64,000 bases of DNA from Nemophila menziesii (GCA_029959085.1 JARWIR010000042.1:4372544-4436543), one strand, 5' to 3'. Numbered from the stretch's first letter, positions 9,905 to 20,155 are shown. Made by a program: numbers and translations. Notes: a model not told the origin generated them from the sequence alone.

Positions 9905-11149
9905 TTAACGGTTATCACGAGGAGATCGGCTCCTAGATCTTCTACCATTCCCAATATCATCGCGAATGCACGAAACATCACTTTTCATACACGAGAGCTC
10001 ATTCGCAAGATTTCCTATCTTTTCTTCCAAAACTCCAAACTTTCTTTCTAACTTATCTTCCAAAGCCACAAATCTACTTCCTATATAATCCATGAAACGA
10101 GACATAGCACTTTCGAAACCGGATGGATTAGGAGGGTTAACATTGATGGTTTGGCTAGGAGTGGGCTCATTTGGATTTGGGTTTTCTTGATCCGGGTTAT
10201 CTACTAAAATAAGAGTCTCAAGCTCCGGACCATCGTTGCGCTTTCTAGCTTCAAGAATACGATTTCGAATAGTGATATCCGAGATGCGATTAATAGTGGA
10301 GATAGGAACATATGTGTTGTTATAAATAACAAATTTCATTCTAAGAATCGTGAGATAATCGAAATTCCAAGACTTATTCATAGGTTTCACATTAGTCCCT
10401 CCAAAAGAAATATCATTAGCTTCAAAGACTTTGGATAGAAAAATACCGTAAGGGACTTTATCCCGAGAGGCACGAGCGTGATTCATCCATTTGAACATAA
10501 TTGCAATGATGTTTATCGGTTGTTTGGAGAAGATCAAGAATAAAAGATAAGCTTCATACGGGATAAGTTTAGCATCATGCTTATCTTTCGGAATAACGGC
10601 CGAGATAAGAAACTTGTGGGCCACGATAAATTCCGGGTCAAAGTTACGAATATTCCAATTTCCATCCGCAACAACCATTCTACTATTAACGAACTCATTC
10701 ACTTCATTTTGAGCAACAATATCTATATTTGAATTATCCCAACCACTTGACCAAAACCCGCTAAAACCATCCGAAGGTATATCAAATTTAGTGCACAAAG
10801 TATTTGATTTCAAACGTAAAATGTTACCCGAAACAATTGATTTAACCGAAGTAGTAGCATGATTAAATTCAAAATTCGTATAAAAATCTTCGATTAACCC
10901 GATTGCCAAATGACTACCCGAAAAAGCAAATATCTTATGAAATTTTTGAATTGAAAAGAGATTATAGAGAGAGTTTTCACCGGAGGGAAAAGCCGAGGGG
11001 CAAATCGTTCTTCCCGGTAGAGCATCGAATGGCCGAAGTGGTGGTGGTGGTGGTGATGGTGACTTCGCCGGAGAAGGTTCACGGTGGCGGCTTGAGGAGG
11101 CTCCGGTGGAGGCTTTCTTCTTGTTAGCAATGGATTTTGTCCTAACCAT
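9905..11149 (-). CDS. Envelope-like / putative plant transposon protein of a Sirevirus-type element
   Basis: A 414-codon intact frame. The N-terminus is basic with a Ser/Pro-rich stretch (SPSPPPPPLRPF). The middle (about residues 60-300) has the layout of the plant retrotransposon 'envelope-like' or 'putative plant transposon protein' family. It includes a block like LIFSKQPINIIAIMF followed by VPYGIFLSKVF. About residues 340-395 form a likely heptad-rich coiled coil (EDKLERKFGVLEEKIGNLAN), and the tail is Arg/Ser-rich (SRSRSPR). I see no clear membrane segment, so the name reflects family history, not a shown envelope function. It lies downstream of gag in element orientation, where Sireviruses carry their extra ORF, but with pol missing. 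Assignment is by pattern memory, not by search. Confidence 0.7.
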   Translation of the reverse strand: MVRTKSIANKKKASTGASSSRHREPSPAKSPSPPPPPLRPFDALPGRTICPSAFPSGENSLYNLFSIQKFHKIFAFSGSHLAIGLIEDFYTNFEFNHATTSVKSIVSGNILRLKSNTLCTKFDIPSDGFSGFWSSGWDNSNIDIVAQNEVNEFVNSRMVVADGNWNIRNFDPEFIVAHKFLISAVIPKDKHDAKLIPYEAYLLFLIFSKQPINIIAIMFKWMNHARASRDKVPYGIFLSKVFEANDISFGGTNVKPMNKSWNFDYLTILRMKFVIYNNTYVPISTINRISDITIRNRILEARKRNDGPELETLILVDNPDQENPNPNEPTPSQTINVNPPNPSGFESAMSRFMDYIGSRFVALEDKLERKFGVLEEKIGNLANELSCMKSDVSCIRDDIGNGRRSRSRSPRDNR

Positions 11150-11795
11150 TGTGAATGATAAGGTGGGAAATGAAGTAGGAAGAAAGAGAAGTGATTTGAG
11201 TGGTGAAAGAGGGTGTTTATGGTGGTGGAAACGGAGTGTTTTTGGCCGGAAATCGCCAAGGAGGAGGAGTGAAGAAGATGAAATGAAGAAGTGAGGAGAA
11301 ATTGCAGAAAAACGGGTCCTTAAACTTGTTAAAACCCTTACGTGCGGTGTACCGCGGGATTCGTCCGGTGCACCGCACGAGTGTTCGGTTTGGACAATGA
11401 AAATGCAATTTTTGATTCTTTTAAAAACACCCGAAACACAATCGAAACTTCCCCAAATGACACGGAATGATATAAAATAATTTTGAGCAACTTTGTTTTG
11501 AAAAGAAACGCCAAGGAGAAGCTAAAAACACATATAACAGTTAATTTCACAAAAGACCCTAAGTTTTGTAAAAGTGCAAAAAGACCCTATGCAAGAATAA
11601 AGCTAAACTAAAGCATGAAAAAGGTCAAGAACAACAAGATAGCATCACAAGTTAATAAAACACATAAAACACAATATAAAAACATAAAAACACAAGAGAG
11701 GAAAGAATATCACCGTATTTTCCTTTTATGAGGTTTGAACGTCCTTTAGCATGAAATTCCATTTTCTTGACGCTCAACACCTTCAATGCAAATTA
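11150..11795 (-). other. Spacer between gag and the envelope-like ORF
   Basis: Pol should lie here or before it in a full Sirevirus, but about 650 bp contain no polymerase or integrase motif. At 11344-11375 two palindromic units (gcggtgtaccgc and cggtgcaccg) match the CpG-rich units in the LTRs. Confidence 0.6.
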
Positions 11796-12881
11796 CTATG
11801 GTACTCGAGGTGGAATGGATCCGGAAATGTTATTAGCATTTGTCACGATCCATATTGGTTTTTCCCATGAAGGTATCAAAGATCCACTAATAAGTTGTTC
11901 ATGGTAATGGCACGTGGAAGCATGATGACCGGGTTTACCACAATAGTTGCAATAACTTCTTTTTTGAATAGAGTAACCATGTAAAGGTTTTGAACAAGAA
12001 GTTTCCACATTCTTCCCAACATCCAAATTATCACTAACATATAATTTTTCTTTGAAAAAGTCATTTGGATCAAAAGGAGTGATATTTGAGAAAGGATGAT
12101 TTTTTAAAGTGTCAAGAGCAAGGGAAAAAGCTTCATCCAATTTTTTAAAACCTTCTATGTTTTTCTTCAAAGGATGTTTCCATTTATTTAAAATAAAAAT
12201 GTTTTCAAAACATGGGTTTTTAGTATTGCCAAGAATATCATCCAAGGTAATACAACATTTAAAACAATTCTTTAGCACAATATTACCCTTTTTTAACATA
12301 AGATTATTCAAATGGATTTGAGAATCAAGAATTTTGAGAAGGGATGAAATTTGCCTAATATCACAATAATTATAAGGAAGAGATAAAGAGTTAGGATAAA
12401 GTGCTACCTCATGATTAGGTTTAAAATCGTTGTGAGATTCATTATGGATTGAGACTTCTTCTTCTTCATTATTTTCGACAATTCCATATATAAACTCCAA
12501 ACGATTCCAAAGCTCTTTTGCGGTTTTACAATCTAACATTTGTGAGAAAATTTCTTCGGAAATTCCACGAATGAGAGTGTACATTGGTTTTGCATTTTGA
12601 GTGAGCTTAGCCTTTTCCTCAATGGTGAGTTCATCAAAATCTTTTTCTTCTTGATTTAGCTTGAGAACTCCTTCTTCATTTAACTCTTCTTTATAAGGGA
12701 CAAATGGACCTTCTTTTACAATTCTCCATTGATCGGGATCTTCGGCTTTTATAAATTCCTCCATTTTTGTTCTCCAAGCGAAATAGTAAGTTCCTACAAA
12801 AAGTGGAGGTCGTGTAGAAGACGAACTTTCCAAAAGATTAAATTCCATATCGTTTACTCTACTAACGATTAAGCTATTCAC
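11796..12881 (-). CDS. Copia-type Gag polyprotein fragment with CCHC zinc knuckle
   Basis: A 361-codon frame starting 10 bp downstream of the primer-binding site in element orientation. The N-terminal region has the copia Gag start (FVGTYYFAWRTKMEEFIKA, about residues 28-46) and later the AKELWNRLEFIYG block (about 123-135). Near the C-terminus is a perfect CX2CX4HX4C knuckle, CNYCGKPGHHASTC, which binds nucleic acid in packaged particles. After it the frame runs through KPIWIVTNANNISGSIPPRVP and stops, where a full Sirevirus would continue into protease. So it is Gag cut near the gag-pol border. It is intact as an ORF and may be packaged by proteins supplied in trans. Confidence 0.85.
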   Translation of the reverse strand: MNSLIVSRVNDMEFNLLESSSSTRPPLFVGTYYFAWRTKMEEFIKAEDPDQWRIVKEGPFVPYKEELNEEGVLKLNQEEKDFDELTIEEKAKLTQNAKPMYTLIRGISEEIFSQMLDCKTAKELWNRLEFIYGIVENNEEEEVSIHNESHNDFKPNHEVALYPNSLSLPYNYCDIRQISSLLKILDSQIHLNNLMLKKGNIVLKNCFKCCITLDDILGNTKNPCFENIFILNKWKHPLKKNIEGFKKLDEAFSLALDTLKNHPFSNITPFDPNDFFKEKLYVSDNLDVGKNVETSCSKPLHGYSIQKRSYCNYCGKPGHHASTCHYHEQLISGSLIPSWEKPIWIVTNANNISGSIPPRVP

Positions 12882-12890
12882 GTAGAGTTA

Positions 12891-12903
12891 GGCTCTGATA
12901 CCA
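12891..12903 (-). promoter_or_regulatory. Primer-binding site for initiator tRNA-Met
   Basis: Read on the element strand, TGGTATCAGAGCC begins 2 bp after the 5' LTR. It is complementary to the 3' end of plant initiator tRNA-Met, the usual copia primer, and sets the element on the minus strand. Confidence 0.92.
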
Positions 12904-12905
12904 AT

Positions 12906-14263
12906 TGAAAGTCCTAGAGGGGGGGTGAATAGGATTACTAATAAGATAATGCCTAATTAAAATCTTTTGGACAATAATAAGTTTAAGAGAAAAACTTCTA
13001 GGTCAACTAATAAAATCAAACACTTATAGGATCATGCAATGTAAAGAGTAAGGTTTGATATAAAAGTATAACTAGTGAAAAGCTAATCCAATATCTTAAA
13101 CTACTCTAGAAGACTATATGTTAGATAACCTAGATAAACAATTCATGCAAGCATATAATCAAACATATAGAGTGCGGAAAGTAAATAGAGTAGGGATAGA
13201 AAGATACACACGATTTATAGTGGTTCGGTTTCCCTACATCCACTACCTAAGGAAGCCTCCTTAGGATTTCAAGCTTTTCACTAAGCTTCCGTGTCTCTCT
13301 TAATCGGGTCGAGAACACAATAACCTTTACAAACTCTTCGATAACACGAAGGACACACCACTTGCGTAATCACAACACAAGGACACCAAGTATACTCCCT
13401 ATACTTGAATTCTCTCTTAATCTATCTATTACAAGACCTAGACTTAAGAGGATAGCAACAAAGTGTTTAAAGGTTTGCTAATTAAAGCTTGTATCTAAAA
13501 CTCCTAAAGAGTGGATATGACTATAAGCTTGTATACTCCTTCTTGAGTGGATAGAACCTTGTGGCTTAATTGATTAACTCCTTGAAAGGATTTATAAGCT
13601 CACTAAGATTGAATTTGACTATGTATAGCTCTTGACACCTTCTTGAATGATAGCAATTAAGCCCCTTAATGTTTGTAATTAGTTGGTGTGGTTGTAACCT
13701 TCAAAGAGCTTCAATTTATAGTAGAAAATGGCTTCCAACGGTCATAAGGCTTGAGTCCAACGGATCTATTAATCTCCCAACGGATATATTTCTTATGACT
13801 TGGCTTTAGTGCAGAAAACCCTATCTTGCGGTATACCGCAGCGGTGTACCGCGCTTCAGTGGTTGATTTTCTGGCATACTGACGGGCTAGTCCTCTATAC
13901 CGCGCCCTGGTCCGCGCCTGGTCCGGTATACCGCACCGGTGTACCGCGCCAAGTATTCTTTGAAGAATAACAACTTGGATCAATAGCTCTTCTTCATGAA
14001 AGTTGTTGCAAACATCATTCTATGAATCTTTGAAGTTGAACACTAGAGCTAATTCTCAATATACATAAAGAAAAGGTTAATAGCACTTGTATGAGAATTA
14101 GTTTCTTAAGATAAAACTATAAGGTTGATCAACAAGATAAAGAAAGAGCTTTTTGATGAAATAGAGTGTAAGAAAGAATGTCAATAACAATAGAAATTAG
14201 CACACTAATCACAAGAGGATTTGTCACATTAAAACACCTAATAAGGGAGGCTATATGCCAACA
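12906..14263 (-). repeat. 5' LTR of the Sirevirus-type element
   Basis: A 1,358-bp copy of the 7508-8865 LTR at a constant offset of 5,398. I saw no mismatch when reading them side by side. The CpG-rich palindromic patch is at 13827-13949. Confidence 0.92.
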
Positions 14264-14268
14264 AAGTG
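14264..14268. repeat. 5-bp target-site duplication of the LTR retrotransposon, right
   Basis: aagtg, a perfect copy of 7503-7507. Confidence 0.9.
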
Positions 14269-14715
14269 GTGTGTGTGCTCTCGTTCAATCTCTCCTATCT
14301 CGGTTTACAATGCTATTATCACTTGGGCAAGTGATACTTCTTTTGATCTGAGGGCTATAAGTACTTTCGTTTTTGTTAATGCAACTGTTGTCTTAGCTTA
14401 TACAGTGGGTATGAGAGTTTGCTTCGAGTTGGTTACTACGTAAGTTCGTTTTATGGTAGTCGATTTACTCCCCCTCCTTTCGAGGCTTGAGTATGTCTTT
14501 CTTAAGGATCATTTTTCTTTGACCCTTAACGGTCTATGCCTGCTACTTCGGTGGCATCTTCGATTTTGGTTCACTATGATGCTAGTCCTTCTATTATTGC
14601 TTTTTGTATTTCTTTCTTTGGGTTTGGTTGGTCAAACCCGAACACTTTGTAATTTCCTTTTATTATATAAGCTTTTGGAAAAAAAAAAAAACAATAAGTA
14701 CTAACTATTGAACCA
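14269..14715. other. Unassigned DNA right of the retrotransposon, ending in an A-run
   Basis: This continues the sequence interrupted at 7507. A run of 13 A at 14679-14691 suggests the 3' end of an old retroposed sequence on the plus strand, but no motif proves the class and no target duplication was found. Confidence 0.35.
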
Positions 14716-14724
14716 ATTAAAAAA

Positions 14725-15028
14725 GGGTCAATGACCCAAAAAATCAAAATAATATTATACTTGCCCCAAAGAATCATCCATTAACTTACTATTATAAGAT
14801 TACATGTTTACCCGTCAAGAACGATTCCCATCAAGGACGATTCCCATCAAGGACGATTCCCGTCAAGGACGATTCCCATCAAGGACGATTCCCGTCAAGG
14901 ACGATTCCCGTCAAGGACGATTCCCATCAAGGACAAAATTTAGTTAATGATGTTATTGGGAAGAAATTTTGTCATTGATGTTATTGGGCTGAAAATAATA
15001 TTATTTTGATTTTTTGGGTCATTTTCCC
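14725..15028. mobile_element. Mutator-type MITE of 304 bp with internal minisatellite
   Basis: Terminal inverted repeats of about 33 bp share atgacccaaaaaatcaaaat and begin ggg. The perfect 9-bp duplication attaaaaaa lies at 14716-14724 and 15029-15037. The short length and absence of coding sequence make it a MITE; the 9-bp duplication points to the Mutator superfamily. It lies about 150 bp upstream of the IF-3 TATA box. Confidence 0.8.
14811..14934. repeat. Minisatellite, 16-bp unit, about 7.75 copies
   Basis: The unit cccrtcaaggacgatt repeats head to tail. Units vary at one position (g or a), and the first unit also carries aagaac instead of aaggac. The array fills the centre of the 14725-15028 MITE. 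Confidence 0.92.
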
Positions 15029-15179
15029 ATTAAAAAACATTGGATATCTAATTGTACACATTAAAAAGTTAAATACTTATTTACCTAATTTTGAAATAGA
15101 ATTAGAAGGTACCACACAGATCTTTTTTTCCTTTTCCATATTTTGATATATCACCGTATTCTATTTTGATTTTCCACCG

Positions 15180-15186
15180 TATAAAA
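15180..15186 (+). promoter_or_regulatory. Putative TATA box of the IF-3 gene
   Basis: tataaaa lies 172 bp before the start codon and is followed by a GA-rich stretch (gagagagagagg) typical of plant 5' leaders. Start of transcription is inferred, not shown. Confidence 0.5.
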
Positions 15187-15357
15187 GATATTGTTGAGAG
15201 AGAGAGGAAGAAGAAGCGGAAGCTTATACACCAAATTCATCATTACAATACCAACCTATGGATAAGGCCTAACATGTCACTACTTACTACTACTATCTCT
15301 TCTCTACACTGACGCCATTTTATTGCTGCCACCAACAATCCCCATCTCACCACCACC

Positions 15358-17348
15358 ATGGCTGGTCTCGCCAGCTCCTTCACTTTCAAACCTCTCCTTT
15401 CCAATCCCCACAAACCCATATCTCTTAATTCCAACCCTTTTGGTCTCCGCCTTTATAATCCCACGTCTACATCCCTTGTCTACTCCACTTCCATCTCCGC
15501 TCGCTATGGCGGAGGTGGAGGTGGCGGCGGCAGAGGCAGAGGCTCAGCTCCCTTTCGACGGGCCCCAACTGAAGAAGATCAAGCCCTTGACATTTCCACC
15601 ATCAGGTATGTAAATGTGTGTGCAATTTATGCTCCTTATTTATAATTATTGTTCAGTGGTTATTAAAGATTGAATTTTTCTATTAAATAGCTCCTAAAAT
15701 TGAAAAATTGAAAAAGGTGTTATGCTTGTTAGTACCAGAAAGGCAGTTTTTTTTTTTTCTGGGTAAATTGCATCGTCAGTGCCCGTGTTATGCAAAATAG
15801 TCAAATATACCGTGCTATAACAAAACTTTGCCCCATTGGTCCATGATGAGTGGCAGATTTGAACCTTGGTGTATATTATAAGTGTCAATATGACACTTTT
15901 GAAACAATAGGGTTAACTAAAGACCAATTTTACAATTTTTATTCTTAATTTTAGTTATTAGGTTGCTAAGTATTGGGATTTTTTTTTGTTAACTTAATAG
16001 CTCGTGAAAATGAAGAATGCCATATATTATTAGTGCTTAGAAAATGAAGGCAGTTAATTTAGTGTAATTGAATTTACTTGGGGATTCTAAAAGTGTTTGA
16101 TGCTAGTGTTTGGTTTTGAAATAGGTCAGATAAAGTAAGGCTCATCGATGCAAAGCAAAACATGGTTAGTGCTCCTTTGTTTTGTGTGTTTAGTTAGTAT
16201 TATCTCTGCGATATATGTTCACTTAGGAATCTCTTGTCTTTACCATGTAGGTTGGGATAGTGTCCAAAATGGAGGCTATTCAGATGGCCGAAGATGCTGA
16301 ACTTAACTTGGTATCTATTTATTATATTGCACCACATTTTGACCATCTTTAGTGTATAACATTTTTTTTTATCGGTCGGGTGAATAATTTTAGTGTATAA
16401 CATTTCCTTCAGCAAATTGAGGTTCATCTATTAATTTTGCAGGTAATATTATCTCCAGAAGCAGATCCACCTGTTCTAAAAATAATGGACTACGAGTAAG
16501 ATGCTTTCATTTCTGTCTTCTTCAAACTCAATAACCTCACAAATTTCTCTGAACCATGTTTTGCAGTAAATATAGATATGAGGTTCAAAAGAAGAAAAAG
16601 GAACAGCAGAAGAAAAACGCTGGTGAATATTCTTTCTTTTGTATAATTGATTCTGTCTCTTCCATAATTTATGATACGTAACACTCATCAAGTTACTCCT
16701 TTTGACTTATAGCTAGCCGTATGGATTTGAAGGAACTCAAAATGGGGTAAGAAATTGATCAATAAAATGATGTTGCGAATATTGTATCTTATATAATTTT
16801 CATGGCAGTTATAACATCGATGTTCATGATTATACTGTCCGTTTAAAAGCTGCGAAGAAGTTTCTGAATGATGGTGACAAGGTTTCTTTCAACTTGTTCA
16901 AGGCAGCATTTTTATATATATACACACACATCATATTGATATTTTTTTTGTAAAATTTGTTCAGGTGAAGGTTATAGTGAACTTGAAGGGACGTATTAGT
17001 CAGTTCAGAAATAATGCTATTGAGCTACTTAGACGTTTTCAGACTGATGTTGGGGAGGTAATCATTATATATAATCGTACTTATCAAGTACCACACACGT
17101 GTGTGTATATATATAACTAATTTTTTTCTTTTTTTTTGTAGCTTGCAACTGAGGAGACAAAAAATTTTAGTGACAGAAATATATTCCTAATTTTGGTGCC
17201 AAATAAGGTTAAACCTGAAGAAGTGCCAAAGAAAAAGAAGCCAACAGAAAGTGAAGAAGTGTCAGTTAGTGTGTCACCATTTTCAGTATTAGCACAAGCA
17301 CAAGGACAACCACAAGAACAAGCACAAGCACAAGCACAGGAGAGTTGA
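15358..17348 (+). CDS. IF3: Translation initiation factor IF-3, chloroplastic (nine exons)
   Basis: The coding exons, each with GT/AG borders and kept in frame, are 15358-15605, 16125-16164, 16251-16310, 16443-16495, 16567-16622, 16713-16746, 16809-16881, 16965-17057 and 17142-17348. They sum to 864 nt (287 residues). IF-3 binds the small ribosomal subunit, prevents premature joining of the large one and checks start-codon pairing; this form serves plastid ribosomes. Residues 1-65 are Ser/Thr-rich with a Gly/Arg run and look like a chloroplast transit peptide. The N-terminal domain covers SDKVRLIDAKQNMVG to KIMDYDKYRYE, followed by the Lys/Gln linker. The C-terminal domain runs from KELKMGYNIDVHDY through GDKVKVIVNLKGR to FLILVPNK. 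The last 30 residues are Gln/Ala-rich and poorly conserved in kind. It resembles the Arabidopsis IF3-2/SVR9 type. The start ATG has a good plant context (accaccatggct). Confidence 0.93.
16348..16405. mobile_element. 24-bp LINE-end stub with 17-bp target duplication, in IF-3 intron 3
   Basis: tttagtgtataacattt occurs at 16348-16364 and 16389-16405. Between them are 24 bp that read, on the minus strand, a short tail ending CCGAT plus an A-run. This is what remains of a LINE insertion reduced to its 3' end. It lies within the intron and leaves the splice sites untouched. Confidence 0.65.
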
Positions 17349-17454
17349 AATTAGGTGGTAGTGGTTACATAAATTTTTCTACTGAACCAGGAATGTAATG
17401 ATCTTATGGTCATGTATAGAAATAGTGTAATACAAGGTGTTATGATAAGATATT

Positions 17455-19930
17455 TTGTTTGAATCTATTACAACAATTGCTTTTAACATTTTCTCCTCTC
17501 TTGTTCTCTATCATGACAGAAAGGCCTTACTAGATGACCAAACCAACAATATTCAAGGTATTTTGCTTGTGAGAGAGTCTACCCTAAGCTTACCCGCTTT
17601 TTATTTGCAGGCGATTGGCTTTTTTTTTTTCTCAACATGATCAATGATAAGGAGATTAACGCTTTCAAAATGTGTTGGATAATTACTGTAATGTGTCCGG
17701 TTAAATAATCAATTTTGATAAATCTTCTATCTGCTTCAACAATGGTACCGGAGCAAATTGTAGATCAAGTTTCAAACTCTCTTATTCATTAAAAGAACTG
17801 ATTCTTTGAGGAAATACTTAGAAATTCCATTTAATCTCAGAAGGTCTAAGATGAAAAATTTGAATTATGTCAAGAACCGTCTTTTGTCAAAAAAATTCAG
17901 CTGGTCTCTTCTCTTTTATCTGAATTTTGTTTAATCTATTCCAAATTATACGATGTCAATCTTAGAATTTTTAAAAGTTAATGTTAAAAACTTATAAGTT
18001 TTACTACAAATTTATTGTGAGATGCCCAACACAAGAAAAAAATTCACTGGAAAAAATAGCCGTCTCAAAAGATATTGGAGGTATTGGTTTTGGAAATTTT
18101 CAAAAGATGGATTTGACACTACTTGCAAATCAAGCCTGAAAGATTCTTCATAAGCCAGACTGTTTAGTGGCACTTAAAGGAATATACTTTCTCAACTCAT
18201 CTTTTTGAGATACATGATTAAAAAAGAAGAAGTCCTGCAGTTGGACTAGCATTTTTAATGATTTACAGTTTTTGAAAAAGGAGTGTTCTTATCAGATTGG
18301 CTAGGGATGTATACTAATATTTGGAAATACAGATGAATTTGTAGGATTTTTGTCTTGGAAAAACTGATAGGAAATTTTTAATTGGGTTGCTCAACTCTTT
18401 AAGTAAGACTTCTATGGCTGGAATATCAATCTCATCGATAAAAAATTTCCAACTTCAGTAAGAAACAATATTTTAAAAAGACCACTTCTTCAATTGGATT
18501 TGGATGACAAGATAATTGGATAAACACAAAGAATGGGGTTTAGTATCCAAATCAAGATATCACACTATGACTCATGCCAAGCGTCTATTTTTTTTTTTTG
18601 TCAAAAATGCCAAGCGTCTATAAAATCAAATAAACGTGATCCAAAAATTTGGGACACTATCTGGACACGAATATTCTACTAAAGTTAGAATCTTTGGATT
18701 GAAATACTCTAAAGACACTTTTCCAACAAAAAAGACTCTATTCAAAAGGAAATACTAAGAATGGTAAATACTCGTGTAAATCTGGCTACCTCTTAGCTTT
18801 CCATCCTACTGTCATCCCTTCTATTCATCCATCTACATCCTCTTTCCCCTTTTCTGACATTATAAAGTTAAATTGGAAATCCCTAACTCCCCCTAAGTTC
18901 AAATTCTTCTTGTGGCGAGTGATGATGAATGCTCTATCCACTGAACAGAATAGGTTTTCCCGTTCTTGCTCCTCTACTGATTTATGCCATATTTGCCTCA
19001 AAGAAGAAGAATCTATTGAACACCTATTCTTGAAATGTGAATGGACTAGAAAATTCTGGTTCATTTCCCCCCTCCGCTGTCACATCTCCCCAAGTAATAA
19101 TTTGAGGTTTGGATCCTGGGTTGGTTCGATTATTGATCAAGGGAATAATGCTAAGGATAAATCCCATCTGCTTCTGACCATCATACTTTGTTTATGGGTC
19201 ATTTGGTTAACCAGGAATAAGGTTACTTTCAATTATATCCCCGTTGATCTGGATGCTTGCATGAACTTACTGGACCTATTCCATAGCCAAGTGTTCTTCA
19301 ACGGAGATGGGAACTCTTCTGAACCCCCTGTTGAACCTTCTGTTCCCAGCTCTCCTTTGCCTAGGATCTCCACTTGCCTTAGCTGGTCACCTCCTCCACA
19401 GCAAACTCTGAAGATGAATGTAGATGCTTCCTTCAAGATTGGTAAAGTCTCCGCTGCTGCAGTGATCCGTAATTGAAAAGGTGATATTGTTAATGGCTTT
19501 GCCATGAACATTGTTGCTTCTTCCAGTTTTGAAGCAGAAGCTAAAGCACTTAGATCTGGTGTTCAATTTGCCTTAGCCCACGCTCCCCTTTGCGACAGAA
19601 TCGAAACTGACGCAGAAGCCGTTCTTAAAGCTGTGTACTCACCAAGCCCGAACTGTCAATGGAAGGACAGGGCTATCCTTGGTGATATTAGAAACATGGT
19701 TAGAGATCACAATAACTTACGTATCTGTGGTATTAGAAGAACGGCGAACAAAGTTGCTGATTGGCTTGCGAAGACTTTTGCTAAATCTTTATTACCTCCT
19801 ACATGGCTTTGTAATCTTCCTAGTGATCTTATCTCTTTAGCATGTAATGATTGTAACTCTTTTGTTGCTGCAGGAGTTGGTTAAAACTCCTGTGGTAAGG
19901 TTTTAATATATTAGCTTCCTTTGTCTAAAA
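17455..19930 (+). pseudogene. 5'-truncated L1-type LINE, reverse transcriptase end plus RNase H
   Basis: Broken frames give the end of a LINE ORF2. An LFAGDW block near 17598-17615 stands for the catalytic FADD region. INFDKSSICFNN follows near 17710-17750, then a degraded thumb. From about 18700 one frame is almost whole: KNGKYSCKSGY, a zinc-finger-like CHICLKEEESIEHLFLKC at about 18980-19040, and an RNase H domain beginning MNVDASFKIGK near 19414. It ends with NKVADWLAKTFAKS and a stop at 19882-19884. A single in-frame TGA at 19474-19476 replaces the expected Trp of RNWKGD. The left border lies in the 3' flank of IF-3, so the element arrived just downstream of that gene. Confidence 0.82.
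18574..18621. mobile_element. 18-bp LINE-end stub with 15-bp target duplication
   Basis: atgccaagcgtctat occurs at 18574-18588 and 18607-18621. The 18 bp between are a T-run followed by gtcaaaa, i.e. TTTTGAC plus poly(A) on the minus strand. The same terminus closes the larger LINE at 20172. It is nested inside the 17455-19930 LINE. Confidence 0.75.
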
Positions 19931-19954
19931 GAAAAGAGGAAATGTGTGATTAAT

Positions 19955-20155
19955 ATGATTTGCACGAACCTGAGACATACTTTATCGAACACCTTCTGAT
20001 CTACTATCTGTTCAACATCACTATTTGGGCCACTTCGGCTACCCAAGTCAGAAATTGATTGTGCTTAACATATTAAAATCTACGAATGTATCATTAAGGT
20101 CATTTAAGGATAAATGAAAAAAATAAATGGGATCGTAGAATCATTACAACATTTC
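19955..20155 (+). pseudogene. LINE ORF2 remnant, first part (split by the 20172-21043 insertion)
   Basis: A decayed plus-strand frame reads YFIEHLLIYYL...ITIW near 19980-20030 and TTFLLCTL near 20145-20170. It matches the zinc-finger to connector region of plant LINE ORF2. It continues at 21060 after the inserted LINE. Confidence 0.5.

Larger units (their letters stand above)
7508..14263 (-). mobile_element. Sirevirus-type Ty1/copia LTR retrotransposon lacking pol, 6,756 bp
   Basis: Two direct repeats of 1,358 bp bound the element, which lies on the minus strand. The LTRs begin TGTTGG and end TTTCA when read in element orientation, so they have TG...CA ends. A 5-bp duplication aagtg flanks it. 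Inside the 5' LTR lies a primer-binding site for initiator tRNA-Met. A purine-rich AAAAAGGGGGAGAT tract abuts the 3' LTR, with further copies inside, a Sirevirus trait. Coding content is gag (11796-12881) and an envelope-like ORF (9905-11149). Protease, integrase, reverse transcriptase and RNase H are absent, so movement would need proteins from a relative. The LTRs look identical on reading, which implies a very recent insertion. Confidence 0.9.

Noticed and set aside
10894..11294. Overlapping frames on both strands at the 5' end of the envelope-like ORF
   Set aside because: They are shadows produced by the Pro/Ser-rich and His-like repeat codons of the real frame.
14811..14934. Regular array considered as a CRISPR
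   Set aside because: Units are contiguous 16-bp tandem copies with no unique spacers, in a plant MITE.
15740..15910. T-run followed by ctgggtaaattgcatcg in IF-3 intron 1, considered as a transposon end
   Set aside because: No inverted partner or target duplication was found.
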